From: Nitrospirota bacterium
GTDB taxonomy: Bacteria; Nitrospirota; Nitrospiria; JACQBZ01
Assembly: GCA_016198945.1 (NCBI GenBank)
Contig: JACQHO010000103.1
Span: 1 to 6,732 of the forward strand
Length of the DNA stretch: 6,732 bases
Reading direction: 5' to 3'
A model generated the notes under the pieces. It made no database searches. It had not been told where the DNA came from and worked only from the letters and a program-made list of their open reading frames with translations. Each line of letters begins with the position of its first letter. The first letter of the stretch is position 1. This document shows positions 1 through 6,464 of this stretch, piece by piece. The position numbers were made by a program, and so were the translations under genes.

Positions 1-681
1 GCCGCCGGGCTTGGGCGCGTCGGCGACGAGGCCTTGCTGATGGGCGTAGACCGCGGCCTGGATGCGGTTGTTCATGTGAAGTTTCTTCAGGATATTTTTA
101 AGATGGATCTTGACGGTATGTTCCGAGATGTTCAGCGCGTGGCCGATCTCCTTGTTGCTGGCGCCCCCGGCCAGCGTCTGTAGAATTTCCTTTTCCCGGC
201 TCGTCAGCGGCTGGCAATCGCCGGCGGCATCGGCGGCCGATGCGGGTTTCTTGGCGATCGCCGAAAATTCCGTGAGCAGCTTGGAGGCCATGTTGTGCGG
301 GATGACGGCCTCTCCCTTCATCAGGAGATCGATCGATTTCAACAGATGGTCGGGATCGACGCTTTTTAAGAGATAGCCCCGCGCGCCGGCCTTGATCGCC
401 GCGAAGAGATCCTCGTCCTGCTCCGAAACGGTCAGCATGATGATCCGGGTGTCCGGATGCTCCTCATGAATCGCCTCGGTGGCCTGGATGCCGTTGCATT
501 CCGGCATCTGCACGTCCATCAGGATGACATCCGGGCGCAGCTGCTTCGAGAGGGCAATGCCTTCCCGGCCGTCCTTGGCCTCGCCCACCACTTCGATTCC
601 GTTCTGCTGCTGGAGCAGGTGGATGATTCCCTTGCGGAACAGGGTGTGATCATCCACGACGAGTACCTTGACGGGCGGCAT
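1..681 (-). CDS. NarL/FixJ-family response regulator (receiver + LuxR-type HTH), 3' end cut by window edge
   Basis: This is the DNA-binding output half of a two-component system, presumably phosphorylated by the kinase encoded just upstream. 227 codons are visible without a stop, so the gene continues past base 1; NarL-family proteins are usually 205-230 residues, so little is missing. The receiver domain (about residues 4-120) has the acidic pair D10/D11 (VLVVDDH), phospho-acceptor D56 (VILMDVQMP), T84 (IIMLTVSE) and K106 (GYLLKS), so it looks fully functional. A linker follows, then a LuxR/GerE helix-turn-helix from about 158 (LTSREKEIL) to 218 (NKEIGHALNISEHTVKIHLK), a classic NarL DNA-reading region. 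I chose the ATG at 681 because GGGGA lies 8 bases upstream. An in-frame ATG at 705 would add eight residues and overlap the kinase stop codon, but it lacks a good ribosome site. The target genes are unknown; autoregulation or control of the K+ genes is inference only. Confidence 0.95.
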   Translation of the reverse strand, partial: MPPVKVLVVDDHTLFRKGIIHLLQQQNGIEVVGEAKDGREGIALSKQLRPDVILMDVQMPECNGIQATEAIHEEHPDTRIIMLTVSEQDEDLFAAIKAGARGYLLKSVDPDHLLKSIDLLMKGEAVIPHNMASKLLTEFSAIAKKPASAADAAGDCQPLTSREKEILQTLAGGASNKEIGHALNISEHTVKIHLKNILKKLHMNNRIQAAVYAHQQGLVADAPKPGG

Positions 682-689
682 GGCTTCAG

Positions 690-694
690 TCCCC
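690..694 (-). promoter_or_regulatory. Ribosome binding site of the response regulator, decides its start
   Basis: On the minus strand GGGGA sits 8 bases before the ATG at 681, inside the 16-base gap after the kinase stop codon. The alternative in-frame ATG at 705 overlaps that stop (ATGGCTAA) and has only GC-rich sequence without a purine run ahead of it, so the downstream start is favoured. Translation is probably coupled to the kinase. Confidence 0.5.
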
Positions 695-697
695 GGT

Positions 698-1924
698 TTA
701 GCCATTCGGCCGGCTCAGCGGAAGATCAATCGTGACCACGGTTCCCCGGCCGGGCGAGGTCGAGATTTGGACCGTGCCGTCGAGATGGGCCGCGCGCTCC
801 TTCATGATCGACAGCCCCATGTGTTGCTGCGCGGGGTCCTTTGCGGCGCGGAGATCAAAGCCGTTGCCGTTGTCTTCCACCGAGATCCGCAGGCCGGAAT
901 CGGCGCATCGCACCGAGACCGTGACCTTCCCGGCATGAGCATGTTTTCGGACATTCGAGAGAGACTCTTGGATCATCCGGAAAACCTGGGTCCGGGCGGC
1001 CGGTTCCAGCACCGGAAGCCCGTTGTCGCCGACGAACTCGGCCGCGATGCCGGTCCGTGCGCTGAAATCCCGGCAGTAGGTCCGAAGGACGGGCTCGATC
1101 GCTTCATCCTCCTTGATCTCGGTGCGAAAGTCGATCAGCAGGTTCCGTACGTCCTGGTAGGTGTCCTGGATGACTTTCCGGACTTCCTGAAATTCCTCCA
1201 GCGCCTGATCCTTCATCTCCGACCGGAAGCGGTCCTCCAACAGCTTCGTCTGCATATTGAGAAAGGCCAGGGATTGCGCGACGCTGTCGTGGAGCTCCTG
1301 GGCGATCAGCCACCGTTCTTCCAGCAGGGCCGATTCCTTGGTTTTCGAATAGAGCTGTGAATTTTCGATCGCCGCACCGATGTGATGGCTGATCGAAATC
1401 AACAACTGCCGGTTGGCGTGGGAAAAAGCATTCGCCCTTTTCGAATAGAGCGTCAAGATTCCCGGCGTCTTCTCGCGCGACCGAAGCGGGATGCTGATCA
1501 TCGAGCCGAGCCGCTCATCGCGGCAGGCCGAACGGCTCAGCCGGTCGTCTTTCGAGAGATCCTCCGAGATCACGACCTCGCCGATGCGCGCGGCCAGGCC
1601 GCAAAGGCAGGCGCCCATCGGGATTCGCCGTTCGTTGTAGATGAAGGATTGCGTGACGCCCCGGCTTGCGGTCAGAACCAGATCCTGAGTGACCGGATCC
1701 AGAAGATGAATCGAGCCGATGTCGGCGCGGGTGATCTTCAAGAGCCGTTCAATGGTGGCGTCCAGCGCGGCCGAGAGGTGGGGCGATTGACTGATCGCGG
1801 CCGAGAGCGTGTTGAGCACCTCGATTTTTGCATACGAACTTTCAACCGGGGAGCGCGGGTTTGTCCGGCGGGTTCCCCGACTTTTAGAGGGTTGTTTTAT
1901 CGGATTGTTTCGCGGTTTGTTCAT
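698..1924 (-). CDS. Cytoplasmic GAF-domain sensor histidine kinase, HisKA_3/NarX-LiaS class
   Basis: Soluble sensor kinase that should autophosphorylate and pass phosphate to the response regulator immediately downstream. Counting from the ATG at 1924 (408 residues): a Lys/Arg/Pro-rich, probably disordered tail (1-25), a GAF sensor domain (about 30-190), a HisKA_3 dimerisation helix with phospho-acceptor H212 (AQELHDSVAQSLA), and a HATPase_c domain with N-box N324 (QESLSNVRKHAH), G1 EDNGNGF (350-356), G2 HMGLSIMKERA (368-378) and a GRG motif. No transmembrane segment or signal peptide is visible, so the input is cytosolic. The GAF domain carries C106, C108 (GACLCGLAA) and C134, a possible metal or redox site. 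A TTG at 1939 would add five residues; neither start has a strong Shine-Dalgarno sequence, so ATG is preferred. The gene lies about 76 bases after the ktrA stop and 16 bases before the regulator. The ligand is unknown. Confidence 0.95.
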   Translation of the reverse strand: MNKPRNNPIKQPSKSRGTRRTNPRSPVESSYAKIEVLNTLSAAISQSPHLSAALDATIERLLKITRADIGSIHLLDPVTQDLVLTASRGVTQSFIYNERRIPMGACLCGLAARIGEVVISEDLSKDDRLSRSACRDERLGSMISIPLRSREKTPGILTLYSKRANAFSHANRQLLISISHHIGAAIENSQLYSKTKESALLEERWLIAQELHDSVAQSLAFLNMQTKLLEDRFRSEMKDQALEEFQEVRKVIQDTYQDVRNLLIDFRTEIKEDEAIEPVLRTYCRDFSARTGIAAEFVGDNGLPVLEPAARTQVFRMIQESLSNVRKHAHAGKVTVSVRCADSGLRISVEDNGNGFDLRAAKDPAQQHMGLSIMKERAAHLDGTVQISTSPGRGTVVTIDLPLSRPNG

Positions 1925-1953
1925 GACGGAAGAACCCAACCCAGTTCGTCTTT

Positions 1954-1983
1954 ATTCTACACCCGTTTTCGGTCAAAAAGCAA
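1954..1983 (-). promoter_or_regulatory. Candidate sigma70-like promoter for the kinase/regulator pair
   Basis: Reading the minus strand, TTGCTT (1983-1978), an 18-base spacer and TAGAAT (1959-1954) precede the kinase ATG by about 30 bases. The -10 matches the consensus at five of six positions, the -35 at four of six, and the spacer is one base longer than ideal. A small hairpin, ACCG-AAAA-CGGT-like, lies within the spacer. The wider gap here compared with the other junctions of the cluster supports an internal promoter that lets the two-component genes be expressed apart from the transport genes, but the evidence is pattern matching only. Confidence 0.3.
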
Positions 1984-2000
1984 AACGTTCCTTCGGGCGG

Positions 2001-2684
2001 TTAAAGCTTGCTGAGGCGGTCAAGATCATTCTCCGTTCCGATCACGACCATGATCTGGCCCGACTCCAGCCGGTCATCGGCGGACGGATTCAGATCGAAC
2101 ACTTCCTCGGGCTTCGTGACGCCTTTGACCGTTTTCACGACCTTTTTCCTCAATCCGATCAGACTGACGCCGTAGCGGGTGCGGAACTGGCTCTCACGAA
2201 GGGTCTGCCCGGCGAGAGCGGGAGGGACCGGAAGCTCCGAGATGCTGTAGCCGGGAACCAACTCCAGGTATTCCAGAACGTTGGGTGCGATCAGGCTGTG
2301 GGCCAGACGGACCGCGGCGTCCCGTTCCGGATAGATCACCCGGTTCACCCCCAGATTGTTCAGGATCTTCCCGTGTATCGGCGTCACGGCCTTGGCGATG
2401 ATCTCCTTCACCCCCAGTTCCTTAAGCGCCATCACGATCAGGATGCTGGCTTCGATATTCTCCCCGATGCTGACGACGGCGGCATCCACGTTCTGCGCGC
2501 TGATCGACTTGAGGGCTTTTTCATCCGCGGCGTCGCATTCCACGGCATAGGTCGCAAAATCGCTCACGAGTTCGATCTTGGCCGCATCCCGGTCAATCGC
2601 CAGGACCTCGCAACCCTTTTTGATCAAGGTTTCGGCCACGTTGTATCCGAAACGACCCAGACCGATCACAGCCACCTGGCGCAT
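2001..2684 (-). CDS. ktrA: KtrA/TrkA-family K+ uptake regulatory subunit (single RCK_N + RCK_C)
   Basis: Cytoplasmic gating subunit of a K+ uptake system; in the family an octameric ring binds nucleotides (ATP/ADP, NAD(H)) and controls the KtrB/TrkH pore. The protein has 227 residues: a Rossmann RCK_N domain (about 1-120) with the glycine motif GLGRFG (8-13) and acidic D31 at the end of beta-2 (LAIDRD), then an RCK_C/TrkA_C domain (about 140-227) starting near SISELPVPPALAGQTL. E. coli TrkA has two such halves (458 residues), so this half-length protein is of the KtrA type. RCK_C domains of KtrA proteins bind c-di-AMP in some Firmicutes; whether this one does cannot be read here. The start at 2684 is well supported by AGGAGG six bases upstream. 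It follows ktrB by 32 bases, and the neighbouring pore gene makes the assignment firm; databases may label it trkA. Confidence 0.96.
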   Translation of the reverse strand: MRQVAVIGLGRFGYNVAETLIKKGCEVLAIDRDAAKIELVSDFATYAVECDAADEKALKSISAQNVDAAVVSIGENIEASILIVMALKELGVKEIIAKAVTPIHGKILNNLGVNRVIYPERDAAVRLAHSLIAPNVLEYLELVPGYSISELPVPPALAGQTLRESQFRTRYGVSLIGLRKKVVKTVKGVTKPEEVFDLNPSADDRLESGQIMVVIGTENDLDRLSKL

Positions 2685-2690
2685 TTTTTA

Positions 2691-2696
2691 CCTCCT
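2691..2696 (-). promoter_or_regulatory. Consensus ribosome binding site of ktrA
   Basis: AGGAGG on the minus strand, followed by TAAAAA and the ATG at 2684, is a perfect Shine-Dalgarno sequence with ideal spacing. It contrasts with the absence of any such site before ktrB and suggests that the gating subunit is translated more efficiently than the pore subunit, in keeping with an excess of ring subunits (eight per two pore subunits in known Ktr complexes). Confidence 0.75.
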
Positions 2697-2716
2697 GTTG
2701 AATCGAAAAGCTGCAT

Positions 2717-4090
2717 CTACCCGATCATCACCTTTCCTTCGGGGTAACGGAATCGCGAACGCTGGATGTAGGTCATTGCCGTAATCCCGATCACCACCGG
2801 GCCGATCCGGCCTAAGATCATGCAGAGGATCATCAGCGATTTGCCGAAATCGCCGAAGAGGGCGGCCAGACTCCGAGGTCCGCCGTCGCCGGTCGAGAGG
2901 CCGACCGTGCCGGAGGCCGAGGCCACCTCGAACAACGTTTTCTGGAGGTTCTGATGATCCGAGTAAAGCAGGACCAGCGTCACGCCCGTGACCAGAATCA
3001 TCGCCAGACTGGCGAGGAAGAAGGCCTTCGCGACCACCAGAGGGGATATCCGGCGGTGGAAAAGCGTGACGTCTTCCTTGGCCCGCATCGTGGACCAGAG
3101 CGCGACGGCCATCACGGCGAACGTGGATGTTTTCACCCCTCCGCCCGTGCTGCCGGGCGAGGCCCCGATGAACATCAGGAGGACCAGAAGGTATAACGTA
3201 GGCGTTGTCAGCGCTCCGATGTCTACGGTATTAAAACCGGCCGTGCGGGCCGAAACGGATTGGAAAAACGAAGTCAGCAGTTGTTCTTTAAACGGCAAGG
3301 GTTGCAAGGTGGACGGATTCTGCCGCTCAAAAAGAAGAAACGCGGCCGCGCCGACCACAGTCAGGGTCAGGCTGGTGATCAGAACCAGCTTGGTGTGCAG
3401 CGACAGCCGGAAAACCTCCTTTCTCAGCCGCTGAAGAAGATCGTGATAGACCAGAAAACCCAGCCCGCCCAGAATCACCAGCATCATGACGACTCCGTTG
3501 ACGACCCAGTCGTTCCGGTAGGCGGTGAGATTGGATGAAAACAGCGAAAAACCGGCGTTGTTGAAGGCCGAGACGGAATGAAAAATCCCAAGGTAGAAGG
3601 CTTGCAGCGGCGGGTGGTCCAGTACGAATCGGAAGGTGAGAAGGACCGCTCCGATGAGCTCGGCCAGGATCGCGAACTGGAGTATTCCGATCGTGAACCG
3701 GATCAGTCCATCCAGGCCAAAGGTGCTTAAGGTTTCCTGGATCACGAGACGTTCCCGCAGCCCGATGCGCTTGCCCATCACGACCGCCATGATCGTTGTG
3801 AAGGTCATATAGCCCAGCCCGCCGATCTGAAACAGAACGAGAATGACGATCTGACCAAACAATGAAAAATCGGCCGGCGTGTCCTTCGTGATCAGCCCGG
3901 TGACGCAGATCGCGGAGGTGGCCGTGAAAAGGGCGTCGAGCGGCTCGATCACCCGGCCATCGGCGGCGGCGAACGGCAGCGACAGCAAAATGGTTCCGGC
4001 GGAGATCAGGAACGCGTATCCGAGCGCCAGAATCTGGGTCGGCGTCAATTGATAGGTTCGGATCCGTTCTGCGAAAGTGGTTTCTTCCAT
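2717..4090 (-). CDS. ktrB: KtrB/TrkH-family K+ translocating subunit
   Basis: Inner-membrane K+ pore of the Trk/Ktr/HKT superfamily, built of four M1-P-M2 repeats. The 457-residue protein shows all four selectivity-filter loops with glycine intact: ICVTGL (G65), FNNAGF (G180), ARTAGF (G285) and GTVGLS (G397), the pattern expected of a K+-selective rather than Na+-selective filter. The intramembrane gate loop is present as GASPGSTGGGVKT (309-321), as is the conserved LGRIGP of the last helix (426-431, R428). The N-terminus (LTPTQILALGYAFLI) and length resemble KtrB more than the longer E. coli TrkH. The ATG at 4090 is fixed because the slipin stop codon lies in the same frame 12 bases upstream. 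No Shine-Dalgarno sequence is visible before it, so translation is probably coupled to the slipin. The partner KtrA is encoded 32 bases downstream. Databases may label it trkH. Confidence 0.97.
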   Translation of the reverse strand: MEETTFAERIRTYQLTPTQILALGYAFLISAGTILLSLPFAAADGRVIEPLDALFTATSAICVTGLITKDTPADFSLFGQIVILVLFQIGGLGYMTFTTIMAVVMGKRIGLRERLVIQETLSTFGLDGLIRFTIGILQFAILAELIGAVLLTFRFVLDHPPLQAFYLGIFHSVSAFNNAGFSLFSSNLTAYRNDWVVNGVVMMLVILGGLGFLVYHDLLQRLRKEVFRLSLHTKLVLITSLTLTVVGAAAFLLFERQNPSTLQPLPFKEQLLTSFFQSVSARTAGFNTVDIGALTTPTLYLLVLLMFIGASPGSTGGGVKTSTFAVMAVALWSTMRAKEDVTLFHRRISPLVVAKAFFLASLAMILVTGVTLVLLYSDHQNLQKTLFEVASASGTVGLSTGDGGPRSLAALFGDFGKSLMILCMILGRIGPVVIGITAMTYIQRSRFRYPEGKVMIG

Positions 4091-4099
4091 GGAGGGCGA

Positions 4100-4864
4100 T
4101 TATTTTCCGGTCTCCCGCCGCTTGAAAAAAGGCTCCAGGAGGTCGATCGGGACGGGGAAGATTGTCGTCGAGCTCTTGTCGCCCGCGATCTCGGTCAGCG
4201 TCTGGAGGTAGCGAAGCTGAATCGCGGCCGGATTCTGGCTCAAAACCGTCGCGGCCTCGGCCAGCTTCTGCGCCGCCTGGAACTCGCCCTCGGCATGAAT
4301 CACCTTGGCGCGACGGGTCCGCTCGGCCTCGGCCTGTTGCGCGATCGCCCGGATCATGTCCTGCGGCAGATCCAGATTCTTCACCTCGACGGCCGAGACC
4401 TTGATCCCCCACGGCTCGGTCTGCTGGTCGATGATCTGCTGGAGGTTGGCATTGATCTCCTCCCGCTTGGCCAAGAGGTCGTCCAGTTGACTCTGGCCGA
4501 GGACGCTGCGAAGCGTGGTCTGGGAGAGCTGCGAGGTGGCGTAGAGGTAATCCTCGACCTGGATGATCGCCTTCTGGGCGTCGATCACACGGAAATAGAT
4601 GATCGCATTCACCTTCACCGAAACGTTGTCCCGCGTGATCACGTCCTGGGGCGGGACGTCCATGACGATCGTCCGGAGGCTCACCTTCGCCATGCTCTGT
4701 ATGGCCGGAAGGACGATGATCAGGCCGGGGCCTTTCACTTTCTGGAACCGTCCCAACAGGAAGATCACCCCGCGTTCATACTCTTTGAGGATTTTAATGG
4801 AGGAAATAAGGAACAGGACGACCAGAATCAAAAGACCCGTTGAACTGAAGAACACCTGTGCCAT
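4100..4864 (-). CDS. Slipin (SPFH/stomatin/prohibitin-family membrane protein)
   Basis: Membrane-anchored scaffold of the stomatin superfamily, thought to oligomerise and organise membrane microdomains. The 254-residue protein has one N-terminal transmembrane segment (about 7-25, SSTGLLILVVLFLISS), then the SPFH domain (about 26-185) with typical motifs EYERGVIFLLGRF, KGPGLIIVLP, DVPPQDVITRDNVSV and the LD-x-LLAKREEIN stretch, an AE-rich coiled-coil region (177-207, QQAEAERTRRAKVIHAEGE) and a hydrophobic C-terminal patch (TTIFPVPIDLLEPFF, 233-247). In Pyrococcus horikoshii the NfeD partner cuts such a C-terminal hydrophobic patch of its stomatin; the preceding gene here is nfeD. The start is set by GGAGG seven bases before the ATG at 4864. 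It lies 15 bases after nfeD and only 9 bases before ktrB. It is shorter than QmcA/HflK proteins and fits bacterial slipins well. Confidence 0.96.
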   Translation of the reverse strand: MAQVFFSSTGLLILVVLFLISSIKILKEYERGVIFLLGRFQKVKGPGLIIVLPAIQSMAKVSLRTIVMDVPPQDVITRDNVSVKVNAIIYFRVIDAQKAIIQVEDYLYATSQLSQTTLRSVLGQSQLDDLLAKREEINANLQQIIDQQTEPWGIKVSAVEVKNLDLPQDMIRAIAQQAEAERTRRAKVIHAEGEFQAAQKLAEAATVLSQNPAAIQLRYLQTLTEIAGDKSSTTIFPVPIDLLEPFFKRRETGK

Positions 4865-4871
4865 GACGTTC

Positions 4872-4876
4872 CCTCC
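4872..4876 (-). promoter_or_regulatory. Ribosome binding site of the slipin gene
   Basis: GGAGG in the purine run AGGGGGAGGG, seven bases ahead of the slipin ATG. The run begins directly at the nfeD stop codon (TAAGGGGGAGGG), so ribosomes finishing nfeD end on top of the slipin initiation site, which favours coupled, balanced synthesis of protease and substrate. Confidence 0.7.
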
Positions 4877-4879
4877 CCC

Positions 4880-6256
4880 TTATGCTTTTTGTGCGCGTTT
4901 TACGTGCAGTTTCAATCCCTCGATGCCGGTCACCTCGGCCGACTCGCCCTCTCGGATCGGCTCGGAGCTGACCGCTTCCCAGAGTTCTCCCTGGATCAGG
5001 AGTTGGCCTCTCGGATTGATCTCGGTCCGCGCGATTCCGGAGAGGCCGATAAACCCCTCGATCCCGGTGACCGGTTTTTGCTTGTGGGCCTTCCAGGCCA
5101 TCCCGACCCCCAGCGCGAAGAACCCGGCCGTCGCGACGGCCGTGGGCAGGATCACCCAGAGGGAGATCTGCATATACGGCAGGTCCGTCTTAACCAGCAT
5201 CAGCGATCCCAGGACCATCGAGACGACCCCGCCCACCGTCAGAAGGCCGTAGCTCGTCACCTTGATCTCGGCGATGAACAGGAGGATCGCCAGCAGGATT
5301 AACAGCAGACCGGCGTAATTGATCGGAAGGGTTTGAAAGGAATAAAAGGCCAGGATGATGCAGATTCCGCCGACCACGCCCGGAAGGATCGCGCCCGGGT
5401 TGGACAGCTCGAAGATCAGGCCGTAGATTCCCAGAAGCATCAGGATATAGGCGATGTTGGGATCGCTCAGTGCGTTTAAGATCTTCAACCGTCCGGTCAT
5501 CGGGTTTTTTTTCAGCGCGGCCGATTTCGTTTGGAGGGTCTGTTTCCCGGCGACCGTCTCGACCGTTTTTCCGTCCACGGCCGCGAGCAGCGCGGTCAGA
5601 TCGTCCGCGACGAAATCAATGATGTTCAATTTCAGCGCCTCGGTCTCGGTGGCCGAGACGCTCTGGCGGACGGCCTCCTCGGCCCATTGAACATTGCGGC
5701 CGCGCTTCTCGGCGAGGGACTTGATATAGGCCGCCGCGTCGTTCTCGACCTTTTTCTTCATCTCCTTGTCCATCTCGCCCCCGCCCATCGTGACGGGATG
5801 GGCCGCCCCGATATTCGTTCCGGGGGCCATCGCGGCGATATGGGCCGCCAGCGTGATGAAGACGCCGGCCGAGGCCGCCCGCGCGCCGACCGGCGAGACA
5901 TAAATGATGATCGGCACTTCGGAGGCGCTCATCTCCTTGATGATGATTCGCATCGAGGTATCAAGGCCTCCCGGCGTGTCCAACTGGATCACGAGCGCCC
6001 CGGCATGATCCTTCGCGGCGTCCGCGATCACCTGTGCGAAGTATTCAGCCGCGACGGGGTTGATGACGCCTTCATACGCGGCAAGAGCGACCGTCGCGGA
6101 TCCGGCCGGTTCATCGGTTTCTGCGGCCCGAGAGGGACGGGTCTCAAACGGGGATTCCATCCCGGATACGGCCTGGAAAACGACCGACGCCGAAGACAGG
6201 ATCCCGACTGCGAAGGCGAGCCTTGAGACCGGCCTGATCCATTGGAAAGCGGACAT
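4880..6256 (-). CDS. nfeD: NfeD-family membrane-bound serine protease (full-length, ClpP-like + TM + OB domain)
   Basis: Full-length NfeD (NfeD1b/STOPP type), whose archaeal homologue PH1510 cleaves the C-terminus of its partner stomatin. The 458 residues begin with a signal peptide (hydrophobic 13-30, likely cut near 32). A ClpP/crotonase-like protease domain follows (about 55-225): the oxyanion-type LDTPGGLD (92-99), nucleophile S129 in ARAASAGVF, GTNIGAAHPV (146-155), and the probable catalytic lysine at about K169 (KKKVENDAAAYIKSLAEKRGR). Four to five transmembrane helices lie between about 268 and 388, and a C-terminal OB-fold NfeD domain spans about 395-455 (GFIGLSGIARTEINPRGQLLIQGELWEA). 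The catalytic dyad appears intact. It is the first gene of the cluster, with a TTGACA/TATCAT promoter directly upstream and GAGG four bases before the ATG at 6256. The name is historical (nodulation formation efficiency) and says nothing about symbiosis here. Confidence 0.95.
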   Translation of the reverse strand: MSAFQWIRPVSRLAFAVGILSSASVVFQAVSGMESPFETRPSRAAETDEPAGSATVALAAYEGVINPVAAEYFAQVIADAAKDHAGALVIQLDTPGGLDTSMRIIIKEMSASEVPIIIYVSPVGARAASAGVFITLAAHIAAMAPGTNIGAAHPVTMGGGEMDKEMKKKVENDAAAYIKSLAEKRGRNVQWAEEAVRQSVSATETEALKLNIIDFVADDLTALLAAVDGKTVETVAGKQTLQTKSAALKKNPMTGRLKILNALSDPNIAYILMLLGIYGLIFELSNPGAILPGVVGGICIILAFYSFQTLPINYAGLLLILLAILLFIAEIKVTSYGLLTVGGVVSMVLGSLMLVKTDLPYMQISLWVILPTAVATAGFFALGVGMAWKAHKQKPVTGIEGFIGLSGIARTEINPRGQLLIQGELWEAVSSEPIREGESAEVTGIEGLKLHVKRAQKA

Positions 6257-6276
6257 AGATCCTCACGAATCCGGTT

Positions 6277-6306
6277 ATGATAGTCCTTTTATCTTTGGGG
6301 TGTCAA
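6277..6306 (-). promoter_or_regulatory. Sigma70-like promoter of the nfeD-slipin-ktrBA cluster
   Basis: On the minus strand a perfect -35 TTGACA (6306-6301) is followed by an 18-base A-rich spacer and the -10 TATCAT (6282-6277, five of six matches). Transcription would start near 6270, leaving a leader of only about 14 bases that contains the GAGG ribosome site. Such a short leader leaves no room for a riboswitch ahead of the cluster. Confidence 0.65.
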
Positions 6307-6336
6307 GGAACGGGGGAGGCCCGAATCCCGCCCACA

Positions 6337-6348
6337 ACACGAAAGTGT
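6337..6348. repeat. Hairpin/palindrome ACAC-GAAA-GTGT, first copy of direct repeat CGAAAGTGT
   Basis: ACAC and GTGT flank a GAAA loop. The nine-base string CGAAAGTGT (6340-6348) recurs at 6386-6394, 46 bases away and just before the plus-strand -35 at 6397. The copies lie between the two opposed -35 elements, about 46 bases or roughly 4.4 helical turns apart, a position suitable for a regulator binding site. The second copy lacks the flanking ACAC arm, so it is only a half-match. Confidence 0.35.
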
Positions 6349-6350
6349 GA

Positions 6351-6362
6351 CCTCCACGGAGG
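6351..6362. repeat. Perfect 12-base inverted repeat CCTCC-AC-GGAGG
   Basis: Two five-base arms separated by two bases, located between the nfeD promoter and the plus-strand candidate promoter. The spacing is too tight for a stable RNA hairpin with all five pairs, so if it matters it is more likely a dimeric protein operator. Chance occurrence in GC-rich sequence cannot be excluded. Confidence 0.3.
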
Positions 6363-6396
6363 GGGTTGGGCCGGTTCGAATCACCCGAAAGTGTTA

Positions 6397-6426
6397 TTGA
6401 CAGTCGGGATAGATCGGATGTATTCT
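6397..6426 (+). promoter_or_regulatory. Candidate plus-strand sigma70-like promoter
   Basis: Perfect -35 TTGACA at 6397-6402, an 18-base spacer and a weaker -10 TATTCT at 6421-6426 (four of six). Predicted start is near 6433, about 32 bases before the small ORF at 6465. Together with the nfeD promoter it forms a divergent pair whose -35 elements are about 90 bases apart. Confidence 0.4.
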
Positions 6427-6464
6427 GGAAGGCAGGAATATCAATCCAGGTTACGGAGTGGGCC

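Noticed and set aside
1809..2747. Long plus-strand open frame (312 codons) spanning ktrA and the kinase 5' end
   Set aside because: It is antisense to ktrA, whose domains and ribosome site are certain. It crosses gene boundaries, has no ribosome site, and its predicted product is a low-complexity Asp/Arg/His-rich shadow typical of GC-rich DNA.
2717..4090. Na+-selective HKT-like pore
   Set aside because: All four filter glycines (65, 180, 285, 397) are present; the Ser-for-Gly change associated with Na+ selectivity is absent.
3327..4412. Minus-strand open frame (361 codons) overlapping ktrB and slipin in another frame
   Set aside because: Arg/Gly/Asp-rich out-of-frame translation across two well-supported genes; no motif.
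4049..4843. Plus-strand open frame (264 codons) opposite the slipin gene
   Set aside because: Composition is Leu/Asp/Arg/Gly-repetitive, as expected from the complement of the slipin codons; no domain recognised and no start signals.
6257..6300. c-di-AMP (ydaO-type) or other riboswitch controlling the K+ genes
   Set aside because: The promoter candidate leaves a leader of only about 14 bases, and no conserved riboswitch core was recognised in the upstream region.
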